From CAVPTL01 sp963729195 (GTDB lineage: Bacteria; Actinomycetota; Thermoleophilia; Gaiellales; JAICJC01): 64,000 nt of DNA. A model generated the notes under the pieces. It did no database searches and was not told the origin of the DNA. It saw only the letters and a program-made list of their open reading frames with translations. Of this stretch, positions 49,308 through 58,577 are shown in pieces. Position numbers and translations under genes: made by a program. Each line of letters opens with the position of its first letter. Within the stretch, counting starts at the first letter, position 1. The stretch lies in contig CAVSNF010000022.1 of the NCBI GenBank assembly GCA_963729195.1, forward strand, positions 310,001 through 374,000, given 5' to 3'.

Positions 49308-49973
49308 TCACGCACGATCGGATTTCCCGACCACGCCGGACTCATACGCGAAGATCACCGCCTGAACGCGGTCTCTCACGCCGAGCTTTTGCAAGATGCG
49401 CGCGACATGAGTCTTGGCTGTTGCCTCGCTGATCACGAGCTGCTGGCAGATCTCTGGGTTTGACCGGCCTTGAATGAGGAGGGTGAAGACCTCGCGTTCA
49501 CGCGGTGTCAGCTCGGCCAGCGAGGGAGGGTCCTCACTGGGCGGCGCGGCGGGGTGTTGCGCGAACTGTTCGATCACCGCCCGTGTCACCGCCGGCGCGA
49601 GCAGGGCATCGCCGCCGGCCACGATTCGCACCGCCGCCGCGATCTCCTCGGGTGGTGCGTCCTTGAGCATGAAGCCGCTCGCACCGGCGCGGAGCGACTC
49701 GAAGACGTACGTGTCCAGGCCGAAGGTGGTGAGGATGATCACGCGCGCATTGGGCATGGCGGTGGTGATCCGGTGGGTCGCTTCGATCCCGTCCAGCACA
49801 GGCATGCGGATGTCCATCAGAATCACGTCGGGGCGGCGATTCCGCGCGGCGTCGACCGCCTGCTGCCCATCGCCGGCCTCGCCCACCACGGTCATGTCGG
49901 GCTCACTGTCGAACACCTTGCGCAACCCCATCCGAACGAGGGCCTGATCATCAGCTATCAGCACGCTTGTCAT
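49308..49973 (-). CDS. NarL/LuxR-family response regulator
   Basis: Intact 221-residue response regulator. Receiver domain residues 1-120: acidic pair in VLIADDQALVRMG, phosphorylated Asp in DVILMDIRMPVLDG, Thr in IILTTFG and Lys in FMLKDAPPEE. C-terminal LuxR helix-turn-helix: LTPREREVFTLLIQGRSNPE with recognition helix SEATAKTHVARILQKLG. ATG overlaps the kinase stop (ATGA), so it is the cognate partner of the histidine kinase. The likely target is the divergent membrane protein gene or its own operon. Confidence 0.97.
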   Translation of the reverse strand: MTSVLIADDQALVRMGLRKVFDSEPDMTVVGEAGDGQQAVDAARNRRPDVILMDIRMPVLDGIEATHRITTAMPNARVIILTTFGLDTYVFESLRAGASGFMLKDAPPEEIAAAVRIVAGGDALLAPAVTRAVIEQFAQHPAAPPSEDPPSLAELTPREREVFTLLIQGRSNPEICQQLVISEATAKTHVARILQKLGVRDRVQAVIFAYESGVVGKSDRA

Positions 49974-51079
49974 CTGATCGGAAGCAGCGCGTGGACGGTG
50001 AACCCACCCGAGGGGTTCGGACTGGCACGGAAGCGGCCGCCGTACAGTGCAACTCGCTCGCGCATCCCGACCAGACCGTGGCCGCCGGGGATCTGACTGT
50101 CCGAGGAGCCTCCGCCGTTGTCGGTGATCTCCAGCTCGAGCGAGTCGCGGCCGTAGTGCACGCGGACGGTTGCCTGGGCGTCGCCGGCGTGCTTGAGAGC
50201 GTTCGTGAGCGCCTCCTGGACGATCCGGTAGGCGGACAGTTCGATACTGCCCGGGAGCTCGCGGGGTTCACCGTCGATCTCCAGGAGCACCGCGAGGCCC
50301 GCGTCGCGCAGCTGTCCAACCAGCGACGGAACGTCCGCCAGGCCCGGCTGCGGATGGAGTGGATCGCCGGACTCGTCTCTCAGCATGCCCAGCAGACGGC
50401 GCATCTCGGTGAGGGCGGTGCGGCCGGTACGCTCAATCGTCTCGAGCACCTCGCGGGTGGCGGCGTTCGAGCTGTGGAGGGTGCGGCGCTCCGCTCCTGC
50501 CTGTACCACCATGACGGAGACGTGGTGTGCGATCGCGTCGTGCAGCTCCCGGGCGATCCGCGCGCGCTCCTCCACCACCGCCTCTCGTGCTGCCACGTCG
50601 CGTTCGCGTTCGGCAAGCTGCGCACGTCGCTCGCGATCTGTGACCACTCGTCGCACCAGCAGCATCGCCGCGGCGACCACGATCGCGAACGGCACCCCGT
50701 TGGAGAAGTGACCGTCCACAGCCGCTGCGGCGAGGTTGCTGACGCCGACGAAGATCACGCCGGCCGCGAACACCCTCGGCGGGGTCCAGACGGTGAGTCC
50801 ATAGATCGCACAGCCCCACGCGATCGAGTAGGGGATCACCTCGACCCCGCCCCAGATCGCAAACTGCACCGCCACCATGGCCTGTGCCAGGAAGCCCGAC
50901 AGGGCTGGATAGGGCCGCCGCAGCGCCACGGTCAGATACATCGGAAGTGTTGCCAACGCCATCACCGCCGGCTCGTGCGGTATCGGATCACCAAACCACA
51001 CCTGCAGCTCGCCGAGTACGAGCAGCGCCACGGCCAGGGTGCGGTCGAGTGCCACCGGGGACCCCTTGATGGTCGGCAT
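49970..51079 (-). CDS. Sensor histidine kinase (HisKA_3 type)
   Basis: About 369 residues. N-terminal membrane domain with five or six hydrophobic helices (ALDRTLAVALLVLGELQVWF, AVMALATLPMYLTVAL, FAAGVIFVGVSNLAAAAV, GVPFAIVVAAAMLLV), no large extracellular loop, so it probably senses membrane state. Then a dimerisation domain with the phospho-acceptor His in IARELHDAIAHHVSVM and a HATPase_c domain (YRIVQEALTNALKHA, ITDNGGG, GGHGLVGMRERV). ATG 51077-51079 is preferred; the frame is open further to 51196 but the upstream part looks non-coding. It overlaps the response regulator gene. Confidence 0.93.
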   Translation of the reverse strand: MPTIKGSPVALDRTLAVALLVLGELQVWFGDPIPHEPAVMALATLPMYLTVALRRPYPALSGFLAQAMVAVQFAIWGGVEVIPYSIAWGCAIYGLTVWTPPRVFAAGVIFVGVSNLAAAAVDGHFSNGVPFAIVVAAAMLLVRRVVTDRERRAQLAERERDVAAREAVVEERARIARELHDAIAHHVSVMVVQAGAERRTLHSSNAATREVLETIERTGRTALTEMRRLLGMLRDESGDPLHPQPGLADVPSLVGQLRDAGLAVLLEIDGEPRELPGSIELSAYRIVQEALTNALKHAGDAQATVRVHYGRDSLELEITDNGGGSSDSQIPGGHGLVGMRERVALYGGRFRASPNPSGGFTVHALLPIR

Positions 51080-51275
51080 GTGGAACGGCGCGCTGCGCTT
51101 CACTAAGGCTGAGTCTAGAAGCTTCGCCGTAGCTTGCCATCGGCCGGTTGGATGATCCCTGCGTGACTCGAAGATCCACCGATTGGCCGACCCCAAGACC
51201 CGCCCGTCGGCCGACGCCGCGGCGGCCCGGCCGCCGTAGCGTGATAGGCGTCATCGATCGACCAGGGAGAACACT

Positions 51276-51935
51276 GTGAAACACCGCACACACGAGCGTC
51301 TGTTCGCCGCAATGGGCATCGGGTCGGTTATCGCGGAACTTGCCGGGGTGGTCATCGGATCACTCGGCGGGCGCCCGTTCGTCACGATCAGCAGCTCACC
51401 TGCGGACATCCGATCCGCCTTCGCCACGTCAGTCGGCACCGCCGCTTGGGTCGGTGCCTACGTGGAGCTGCTGAGTTTCGGGATGTTCCTCGCTTTTGCC
51501 ATCTGGGCCTGCGTCAGACTCGGCGGCGGACTGCTGGGTGCGATCGCAGCGGCAGCTGCGACCGGCTACACCACGCTCAGCATTGCCGCCCTTGGCATCG
51601 GCGATGCCCTGGCCTACCGCGCCGGGCACGGGATCGACGTCCAGCTCGCGAGCACGATGGTCACGCTGAACGAGGCCGTCTATGTCTGCACATGGTTTCT
51701 GAGCGTCTTCTACCTGCTCGCGGTCGCGCCGATGGCGCTGGCCGGCGGCCGTCGGATCGTCGGATGGAGCGCGATTGGAATCGCATTCGTGGTGCTCGTT
51801 ACCACGGCCGTGTCGCTCGACAACTTTGGCCAGATGGCAAACTTCCTGTGGCTCCTGTGGATCATCGGCACCAGCGTTGCGCTGGCTCGCACGTCCCGCA
51901 CCGAGGCGCCCGTGCCAGAGATGGCACTGGCGTGA
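51276..51935 (+). CDS. Six-helix membrane protein, probable target of the two-component pair
   Basis: Intact 219-residue integral membrane protein with about six hydrophobic helices (GIGSVIAELAGVVIGSLGG, ELLSFGMFLAFAIWACV, GLLGAIAAAAATGYTTLSIA, CTWFLSVFYLLAVAPMALAG, AIGIAFVVLVTTAVSL, FLWLLWIIGTSVALA). I do not recognise a transport or enzyme motif. GTG start follows CCAGGGAGAACACT (RBS). It diverges from the histidine kinase gene, which makes it a candidate regulated gene; that is inference from position only. Confidence 0.8.
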   Translation: MKHRTHERLFAAMGIGSVIAELAGVVIGSLGGRPFVTISSSPADIRSAFATSVGTAAWVGAYVELLSFGMFLAFAIWACVRLGGGLLGAIAAAAATGYTTLSIAALGIGDALAYRAGHGIDVQLASTMVTLNEAVYVCTWFLSVFYLLAVAPMALAGGRRIVGWSAIGIAFVVLVTTAVSLDNFGQMANFLWLLWIIGTSVALARTSRTEAPVPEMALA

Positions 51936-51973
51936 GCATCAGGTCGCCTCGCCGTCCAGGATTTCAGGAGGGC

Positions 51974-53212
51974 TCAGGGTGGCAGCGGCCCGCGGATGAA
52001 CACGTCGATGCGACGGTTGGTGTCGTTGGGAACGACTGTGCGGGCGCGTGTTTGGAACACGGCGTAGGCACCGTTTGCCGAGAGGAATCCCTCGGCTCCG
52101 GCGGCGATCTGAGTGCCCCCGCTGGTGAGGTCGACGCGGATCACCGCGTTGTTGGACAGGTCTCGCCGGAACATGTCCTGAGCATTATTGGTGTCGCCCG
52201 CCACGATCGTCGAGTCACCGGAGATGAAGCCGACGTACCTGCCGTTGTCCGAGATCCCCGCGGCACTCGAGTCGCCGGAGTCATCCACCAGGTCTGTGGT
52301 GGTCGTGCCGTGTTTCCAGCGGTAGGTGTTGAACCCGCTGGCGGCTCCGTTGAGGTCGCTGAACGCGACGAATCCGGCGTCGGGGGTCATCCACGGCCGC
52401 TCGCTGCAGGTGCAGCCGTCGGCGTACGGGTCAATCTCGGTTTCGCGAGAGGTCGCTCGATCGCGGAGCACGAGTGCCAGCAGGACATAGTGCTCGTCAT
52501 ATTCGCTGAGCAGCACCAACCGGCCGTCATTGGAGATCGCGTTTCCGTTCCCATACGAGACCCGCGGATCGACGGCGTGGGTGACCCCCCGCGCCCGATC
52601 GCGGACGAACACGCTCTGCCGGCACGCACCCACGCCCGCGTCGCCGCACGCCCCGGGCGGCGCACCTTCAGTGAACAGCACCCACCTGCCGTTGGCCGAG
52701 ATGTGCGCGGACACGCTTCCGCGCGTTTGGAACTGGCCACCGCCCGGTGGAATGCTGACGCGGTGAACCTGCCCGGTGCGGCGGTCGCGCACGAACACGT
52801 CGGGTCGACCGTTGGTGTCTCCGGTGACGAGGTTGGTGGCGTGGGAGAGAAACACCACAAACCGGGCATTTGTGCTCAGGGCCTGTCCGTAGCTGGCTTC
52901 GTTTGCCTGGCGGTTGCCGCCGCCGATGCTCACCCGAAACGTCTTGCCCAAGACGCGGTCGCGTAGGAACACATCGCGGGTACCGTTGCTGTCCCCTGCC
53001 ACCAGGTTCGAGGCCTGGGAGTCGAATAGCACGTATCGACCGTTGGCCGAGACCGCGTCCGCGGTACTCCCGCCGTTGGCTTGGCCGCCGGTCGACGAAA
53101 CGCTGACCCGCGTTGTCGTGACCGCCGCAGACGCCATCACCGGTGCAGCGATGCACCCCACCGCCGCCAGGAACATGCAGATACGAAGAGCGATACCGAC
53201 CCTCCTCCACAC
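51974..53212 (-). CDS. Secreted PD40/TolB-type beta-propeller protein
   Basis: Intact 412-residue protein. Signal peptide (GIALRICMFLAAVGCIAAPV, cut near ASA) then about six imperfect repeats of some 55 residues, each with the pattern SANGRYVLFDSQASNLVAGD, a short loop, and DVFLRDR. These match PD40 beta-propeller blades as in TolB. Asp/Asn-rich loops (GDTNGRPDVF, GDTNNAQDMF) may bind calcium. Function unknown, perhaps surface binding. GTG 53210-53212 is used; an in-frame ATG lies 12 residues in. It follows the sulfotransferase gene by 76 bases. Confidence 0.82.
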   Translation of the reverse strand: MWRRVGIALRICMFLAAVGCIAAPVMASAAVTTTRVSVSSTGGQANGGSTADAVSANGRYVLFDSQASNLVAGDSNGTRDVFLRDRVLGKTFRVSIGGGNRQANEASYGQALSTNARFVVFLSHATNLVTGDTNGRPDVFVRDRRTGQVHRVSIPPGGGQFQTRGSVSAHISANGRWVLFTEGAPPGACGDAGVGACRQSVFVRDRARGVTHAVDPRVSYGNGNAISNDGRLVLLSEYDEHYVLLALVLRDRATSRETEIDPYADGCTCSERPWMTPDAGFVAFSDLNGAASGFNTYRWKHGTTTTDLVDDSGDSSAAGISDNGRYVGFISGDSTIVAGDTNNAQDMFRRDLSNNAVIRVDLTSGGTQIAAGAEGFLSANGAYAVFQTRARTVVPNDTNRRIDVFIRGPLPP

Positions 53213-53288
53213 GATCAGCTTCCAGTGTCGGGAGTATCTGCCTCGGAGGCGGTCGTGTCAAACCACACAACTGCCGCGGGCGGCCTTC

Positions 53289-53927
53289 CTAGGAGTTCTC
53301 GCCGTCCAGCCCCACCATCGCACGGAAGTCAGCCGTCGTGTTGGTGTGGGGAAACGGCTCTGACGGCACGGGTCGCTTCAGTGCGGCGCAGATCGGCTCC
53401 CAGCCGTCTCCCGGCTGCCATTCCAGCAGTCGCTCGGCCGGTACCTCTGCCCGCACGGCCGCGTTGTGCCGTTCGTAGGCCGCCATCGCCGAGGCGGGAT
53501 CGGTGATCTCGCTTGTGAACGTGGCCTCGATCAGCTCTCTGACCATCTTTCGCTGACGTGCCAGACCGGGTTTGTCGGCAGGCACCGGCGCCAGCATCGT
53601 CGGCACCAGCGTGCGTTCGACGCTGCGCCACCATGCCTCGGCGCTCTCGCGAACCGACAGCAACACCAGTGCGTCGGGGTGGGCAGCCGCCAACTCGCGC
53701 CAGAAGGCGCTCGCCGGCCAGTCGACGAGGGCGACATAGCCTTCCGGGAAGGTGTTCCAGTCGGGCATTTCCCCTCTGGCTGCTGCCCACCACACATCCA
53801 CGTCCTGGGCCCGGTCAGACACCACCATCATGTGGTAGCAGGGGCCGTCCAGCAGCTGCTCCAGCGCCGCTTTCAGCGAGTTGGTGCCTGTGCGTCCCAG
53901 GCCGGCTCCGACCACTTCGACTGTCAC
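53289..53927 (-). CDS. Sulfotransferase-family protein
   Basis: Intact 212-residue P-loop protein of the PAPS-dependent sulfotransferase family. The 5'-phosphosulfate loop is VVGAGLGRTGTNSLKAALEQL at the N terminus, and the 3'-phosphate site is in LVLLSVRESAEAWWRSV (conserved Arg and Ser). WNTFPEGYVALVDWPASAFW and LEWQPGDGWEPICAAL are typical of the short group often called sulfotransferase family or NAD-dependent-like proteins. The acceptor is unknown. GTG start with GCGGAGCAAC upstream. It diverges from the secreted beta-helix protein gene. Confidence 0.88.
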   Translation of the reverse strand: MTVEVVGAGLGRTGTNSLKAALEQLLDGPCYHMMVVSDRAQDVDVWWAAARGEMPDWNTFPEGYVALVDWPASAFWRELAAAHPDALVLLSVRESAEAWWRSVERTLVPTMLAPVPADKPGLARQRKMVRELIEATFTSEITDPASAMAAYERHNAAVRAEVPAERLLEWQPGDGWEPICAALKRPVPSEPFPHTNTTADFRAMVGLDGENS

Positions 53928-54039
53928 GTTGCTCCGCTCTTGGGGACACGATGCTATCTCCTGCGCGGGTGCTATCGTCTTAGCGGCTCTTCGTTGTGAT
54001 CGTCACGAGAGGTGGTTCACACTGCGCCCGAAGCGCCGG

Positions 54040-55479
54040 ATGGCGTACGCGTGCATGACAGCCGTCGCCGCGGCGGGCGTGTTGCCCGCAGGCGCGCACG
54101 CCCGGGGCGCCCAGACGTCGGCGACCCGTTCACGCGTCCAGTACGTCTCATCCGATGCGGGGTTCGAGGGGGCTGTGGCGGCGGATGCCACGACCGGTGG
54201 GACGATCGTGCTGTTGCCGCATCGGTACACCGGCACGCTGGCGGTCGGCCCGCGCGGCACGGCGGTGCTGCGGATCGTGGGCACGCGTCGCTCCCCTGTG
54301 CAGTCTCTGGTGCTGGATCACTCGCAGTCGGTGACAGTCCGTGGCCTGACTGTGCGCCCGATGGGGCAGAACGGCGGAGTGCTCGCGCTCCAGTCGCGGC
54401 GGCTGGTGTTCCGAGACTTGACCTTCACCGCTCGGGGGACGCCCTACAAGGTCTCGCTCGACCTCAACCATTCCGACCACGTGCTGGTGCGAGACAGCCA
54501 GTTTTCGCACTGCGGCGACAACACCCCCGAGTGGTCGATGTGCCTGTACCCGCGGTACGCGTCGTCGCTGATCGTCCAGCACAACCTGTTTCACGACTGC
54601 TGGGGATGCGATTTCATCCACGGTCGCGCCGGCCCGTTCTTCACCGTGCGCGGCAACCGCTTCATGCGGGCGTTGAAATGCAAGCAGCAGTGGGTCAAGT
54701 GTGGGCACTCCGACCTGATCGAGCTGTTCGGAGCCAACCACATGACGGTCACCAGGAATGTGTTTGGGGTAAACCAGGTGGGCGGTGCGCAGCTGTACAT
54801 GACAAATGCCGTCGACCACGTGCGCGTGATCGACAATCTCTTCTGGCGCACTGATCCCAAGGCTCCCGGAGTGGTGCCGCGGGTGGGGGTGCTGGTGGGC
54901 GGGCGGATCACGCCGCGGATTCCGCATGACGTCCTGATCGAAGACAACACCATCCTGTCAGGCAAGCCGTTGCCCGACCAGGACTGCTATCCGAAGTGCC
55001 CGCACCACGGCGCCTCCTCGATCGTGCTCAGTACCCGTTACCGCACATTGCCGGTCGGCGAGCGTCCGGTGATCGCAAACAACGTGATCGGCCGGCTGCT
55101 CGCGCCAAAGCTGGTGTGCCCTCTGGCCCGCATCTCGGTCGGCAACGTTGTCGCCGTGGGCACGGCCTGCGGTGCCGGCGACGTGTCTGCCGCTCCGCTT
55201 CTGGACGCTCACTTCCGGCCCACGGCGGCGTCGGTGGTGCTGATCGGTCGGGCCGATCCGCGCTTTTCTGCGCCGCTGGACATCCGGTTGCACCCGCGCG
55301 TCGGCGCGCCTGATATCGGTGCCTACGAGTACGTGCCGGCCTGCTCGGCGCCGATGCAGTGCACGAGTCTCTCCCAGCTTTCCGATCCCTGGGCGGGGTG
55401 CGCGGGTGTGGCCGGTGGCACCACGGTGGCGGCCCTGAGTGACTGGGAGCAGCCGGACTGCTTGGCCATCCAAGCCTGA
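54040..55479 (+). CDS. Secreted right-handed beta-helix protein
   Basis: About 480 residues, intact. N-terminal hydrophobic signal (CMTAVAAAGVLPAGAHARG), then repeated short strands with Asn/His turns typical of parallel beta-helix proteins: SLVLDHSQSVTVRGLTVRP, LVFRDLTFTA, VLVRDSQFSHCGDN, LIVQHNLFHDCWGCDFIHG, FTVRGNRFM, MTVTRNVFGVNQ, VRVIDNLFWRT, VLIEDNTILSG. This resembles pectate-lyase-like and carbohydrate-binding proteins. ATG 54040 gives a signal without positive charge; a CTG at 54022, seven bases after GAGAGGTGG, would add RPKRR and looks more natural. Confidence 0.82.
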   Translation: MAYACMTAVAAAGVLPAGAHARGAQTSATRSRVQYVSSDAGFEGAVAADATTGGTIVLLPHRYTGTLAVGPRGTAVLRIVGTRRSPVQSLVLDHSQSVTVRGLTVRPMGQNGGVLALQSRRLVFRDLTFTARGTPYKVSLDLNHSDHVLVRDSQFSHCGDNTPEWSMCLYPRYASSLIVQHNLFHDCWGCDFIHGRAGPFFTVRGNRFMRALKCKQQWVKCGHSDLIELFGANHMTVTRNVFGVNQVGGAQLYMTNAVDHVRVIDNLFWRTDPKAPGVVPRVGVLVGGRITPRIPHDVLIEDNTILSGKPLPDQDCYPKCPHHGASSIVLSTRYRTLPVGERPVIANNVIGRLLAPKLVCPLARISVGNVVAVGTACGAGDVSAAPLLDAHFRPTAASVVLIGRADPRFSAPLDIRLHPRVGAPDIGAYEYVPACSAPMQCTSLSQLSDPWAGCAGVAGGTTVAALSDWEQPDCLAIQA

Positions 55480-55489
55480 TCGAGGGGTC

Positions 55490-55495
55490 TATGAT
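55490..55495 (+). promoter_or_regulatory. -10 box of the LuxR-AAA regulator gene (leaderless)
   Basis: TATGAT, close to consensus, six bases before the GTG at 55502; no RBS lies between. The -35 region is not obvious. It overlaps the 3' flank of the beta-helix gene, whose stop is at 55477-55479. Confidence 0.5.
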
Positions 55496-55501
55496 CGATC
55501 G

Positions 55502-58264
55502 GTGGCGCTCTACGACCGTGAGGCAGAGTGCGCGCTAATCGATCGGCTGATCGAGGATGCCGGGGCCGGTCGCAGTGTGGTGCTCGTGGTGCGGGGCGAC
55601 CCCGGTCTCGGCAAGTCGAGTCTGATCGAGTATGCCGTCGGTCGAGCCGACGGTTCGGTGGTGCTCGCCTGTCGAGGATTCGAAGCCGAGTCCCAGCTTG
55701 CGTTTGCGGGCCTGGGTGACCTACTGCGCCCGCTCGCCGCGCACTTGGACGGGTTGCCCGAGGCGCAGCGGGCCGCACTCGAGGGCGTGCTCTCGGTGGG
55801 GCCGCCGGCGGTGGCCGATCGTCTCACCCTGAATGTCGGGGTGCTCAGCCTGCTGGCCGCCGCAGCAGAGCAGACGCCGCTTTTGCTGACCGTGGACGAC
55901 GCCCACTGGCTGGACGCAGCCTCGCTGGAGGCGCTGGCGTTTGCCGCGCGCCGGCTCGAGGCCGACCGCATCGCGATGCTGGTGGCGGTGCGCTCCGACG
56001 AACAGGTGGCTTTCACCACCGACCGGTTCGAGATGCTCGAACTTCAGCCGATCGGCCGCGCGGCCGCGCGCCGGCTGCTGACCGAGAACGCCGATTCCAC
56101 TCCGGCCTTCATGGATCGGGTGATCGAGCTGGCGGGCGGGAACCCGTTGGCGGTAATCGAGCTGGCGCGGCATCTGGAGGCCGAGCCCGACCTGCTGGAT
56201 CACGTCCAGCTGCCTGCCGGACGGGTACAGCAAGCGTTCATGAGCCGGGTGCTGGCGCTTCCCAGCTCCACGCAGCGGGCGCTGGTGGTGGCTGCGGCGG
56301 CGGCCGACGCCGACGCGTTGCTGCTGGGTCGTGCGCTGGCCGTTCATCATCTGGAGCTGGTCGCGCTGGAGCCGGCCGAGGCGGCCGGGTTGATCGGCTT
56401 CGCGGCCGGTGCCGTCCGAGTTCACCCATCCGCTGGTGCGGGCCGCAATCTACGCCGCCGCCGAGCCCGCGCAGCGCCGGGCCGCGCACGCCGCGGTCGC
56501 GGCGGCGATGGCCGAGCCGGAATATGAGGACGCCCGTGCTTGGCACCTGGCCGAGGCCGCGGTCGAGCCGGATGACGAGGTCGCCGACGCGTTGGAGCGC
56601 TCGGCCGATCGTGCCCGGCTGATCGGCGGGTATGCGACCGCGGTCGGTGTGTTGCAGCGGTCGGCGGCGCTCTCCCCGAAGCCGGCCGATCGAGCCCGAC
56701 GGCTGCTGGCAGCCGCCGAGATGGCGTACTCCGGCGGCGACAGCGCAGCGGCGCGGGCACTGATCACCACCGCCTCGCGAGGGGTCACAGACACCGCAGG
56801 CCTGGCCGCGATCGAGCATCTGCTGGGGCGGGTCGAAGCCCGCGGCGGATCGCCCAGCCTTGCGTACGACCTGTTCCGTTCAGCGGCTGACCGGATGGAG
56901 CCAACCAGCCGGGTTCCGGCGGCGCTCTCGCTGGTGGAGGCGGTCGAGCAATGTATTCGGGCGGGGCTGCCGGCCCGAGGCCTGGAGACGGCGGAGCGCG
57001 CGATCGACCTGATCGACGACGCCGACAGCCCCGCGGGAGTGTTCGCAACGCTCGGCCGGGCAGCCTCATGCATCTTCCTGGGAGACTCGGCCACGGCCTC
57101 TGCGCTGATCGCCGACGCGGCTGCGGCAGCCGACGCCGCCGCCCTGGACGAGCAGCTGCGGGCCTACCTGGGGATGGTGCTGGCGTTCGACGAGCAGTTC
57201 GATCCCGCTCGCGAGGTGCTCGCCCCCCTGGTCGATCAGGCTCGCGGGCTGAGCGCCACCGGCCGGCTGGTGTTCCCACTGATTTCACTCGGCTGGATCG
57301 ACCGCGAGCTGGGACGCTGGCCCCAGGCCACGGCGGGGCTGACCGAGGCCGCCCAGATCGCAGCCGAAAGCGGCCGAGCCAACGACGAATGCTGGGCGCT
57401 CAGTGTGCTCGCCTGGATCGAAGCCGTGCGCGGCCAACGCGAGGCGTGCTCGGCGCACTGCCGCCGGCAGCTTGATCTGCACGAGCTGCTCGGGTTGCCC
57501 TACCAACTGGCGGCAGCCGAGGCTGCGCTGGGCGTTTCGGCAGCTGGGTCACGGCGATGCTGCCGCGGCGGTCGAGCACCTCGAGCGTGCGCTCGCGGCC
57601 AAGCGTGACCACGGCTACTGCGACGCCACCACTCACCCCCGGGTGACGCCCGACCTGGTCGAGGCCTACGTGCGGGTGGGCCGCGTCGCCGACGCCGAAG
57701 CGGTGTTCGAGAGCGTTCGAGGCCGATGCCCGATCGGCAGGCCGGCCGTCGGCGCTGGCGCTGGCCGCTCGCTGCCGGGGCCTGATCGCAACCGACGCCG
57801 ACTTCGACCCGGCCATGACCGAGGCGCTCGAGTATCACGCCGACGTGCCCGACCCATTCGCCCGCGCCCGCACCGAGCTGTGCTTCGGCGAGCTGCTGCG
57901 GCGGGGCCGTCAGCGCGAGCGGTCGCGGCCGATGCTGCGCTCCGCGCTGGATACCTTCGAGGCACTCGGCGCCGAGCCATGGGCCGAGCGCGCCCGATCA
58001 GAGCTCCAAGCCAGCGGGGCGACGCTCCGCCGCCGTGACGACGAGGCGTCCAACGACCTCACCCCGCAGGAGTGGCAGATCGCCGCCCTGGTCGCCCAGG
58101 GTCTGACCAACAAGGAGGTGGGCACCCGCGCCTTCATCAGCCCCAAGACAGTCGAGGCCCACCTCACCCACATCTACTCCAAGCTGGGCGTGCGCTCGCG
58201 GGCGGCACTCGCCCACACCCTGCCGGGACTGCAGTCCGACGCTCAGGGGGCGGCCGGCGGCTGA
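55502..58264 (+). CDS. Large LuxR-family ATPase regulator (LAL type), about three frameshifts
   Basis: About 920 residues: an N-terminal STAND-type AAA domain (Walker A GDPGLGKSSLIEYA, Walker B LLLTVDDAHWLD, GGNPLAVIELARHL), a long helical TPR-like middle, and a C-terminal LuxR helix-turn-helix (LTPQEWQIAALVAQGLTNKE, FISPKTVEAHLTHIYSKLGVRS). This MalT/LAL architecture is used for ligand-gated activators. Breaks lie near 56415, 57535 and 57745; a fragment after the second has RVTPDLVEAYVRVGRVADAE. GTG 55502 is chosen because of the TATGAT six bases upstream. Its targets are unknown. Confidence 0.88.
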
Positions 58265-58276
58265 GCCCTGCCACCA

Positions 58277-58298
58277 GCGAGGTATTTCCATACCTCGC
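58277..58298. promoter_or_regulatory. Inverted repeat upstream of the small-protein gene (operator or terminator)
   Basis: GCGAGGTAT-ttcc-ATACCTCGC, nine perfect pairs, starting 12 bases after the LuxR gene stop. TGTACTAT (extended -10, core TACTAT at 58308-58313) follows ten bases later, so the repeat covers the -35 region of that promoter. ATACCTCGCCT also resembles ATACCTAGCCT in the PadR promoter (59966-59976), hinting at control by PadR. It could equally act as terminator. Confidence 0.45.
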
Positions 58299-58346
58299 CT
58301 GTCGGTGTACTATCGAGTTCCAGCCCAACTTCCGAAAGGGCGTCAC

Positions 58347-58577
58347 GTGAGATTTCGAGTGGAGTACGGGTGGGGCGATCGGGGCCAGGCGCTGTACGCG
58401 CACTTCGAGGCCGACTCAGAGGAGCAGGCCAAGCAGACGGCGATGGCGCTGCTTCACCGCATCCGCATCAACGGCGCCTGGATCGTGCACCAAAACGGCG
58501 ACGAGGCTGGGACGCAGACGCACGTGTCGGCGGCGGTCGTGAAGACCGTCGACCATACGCGCTGGCTCAATCCGTAA
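58347..58577 (+). CDS. Small hypothetical protein (76 aa)
   Basis: Cytoplasmic protein of 76 residues (FRVEYGWGDRGQALYAHFEA, EEQAKQTAMALLHRIRINGA, AWIVHQNGDEAGTQ) with an alternating pattern suggesting a small alpha/beta fold. GTG is preceded by CGAAAGGGCGTCAC, a usable RBS, and by a plausible TACTAT -10 box. The last 11 bases overlap the convergent HAAS-domain gene. No family recognised; the conserved-looking composition and own promoter support a real gene. Confidence 0.6.
   Translation: MRFRVEYGWGDRGQALYAHFEADSEEQAKQTAMALLHRIRINGAWIVHQNGDEAGTQTHVSAAVVKTVDHTRWLNP

Noticed and set aside
49034..49345. A 103-codon leftward frame upstream of the SARP gene
   Set aside because: It overlaps the start of the SARP gene and the end of the response regulator gene, has a random-looking sequence and no RBS.
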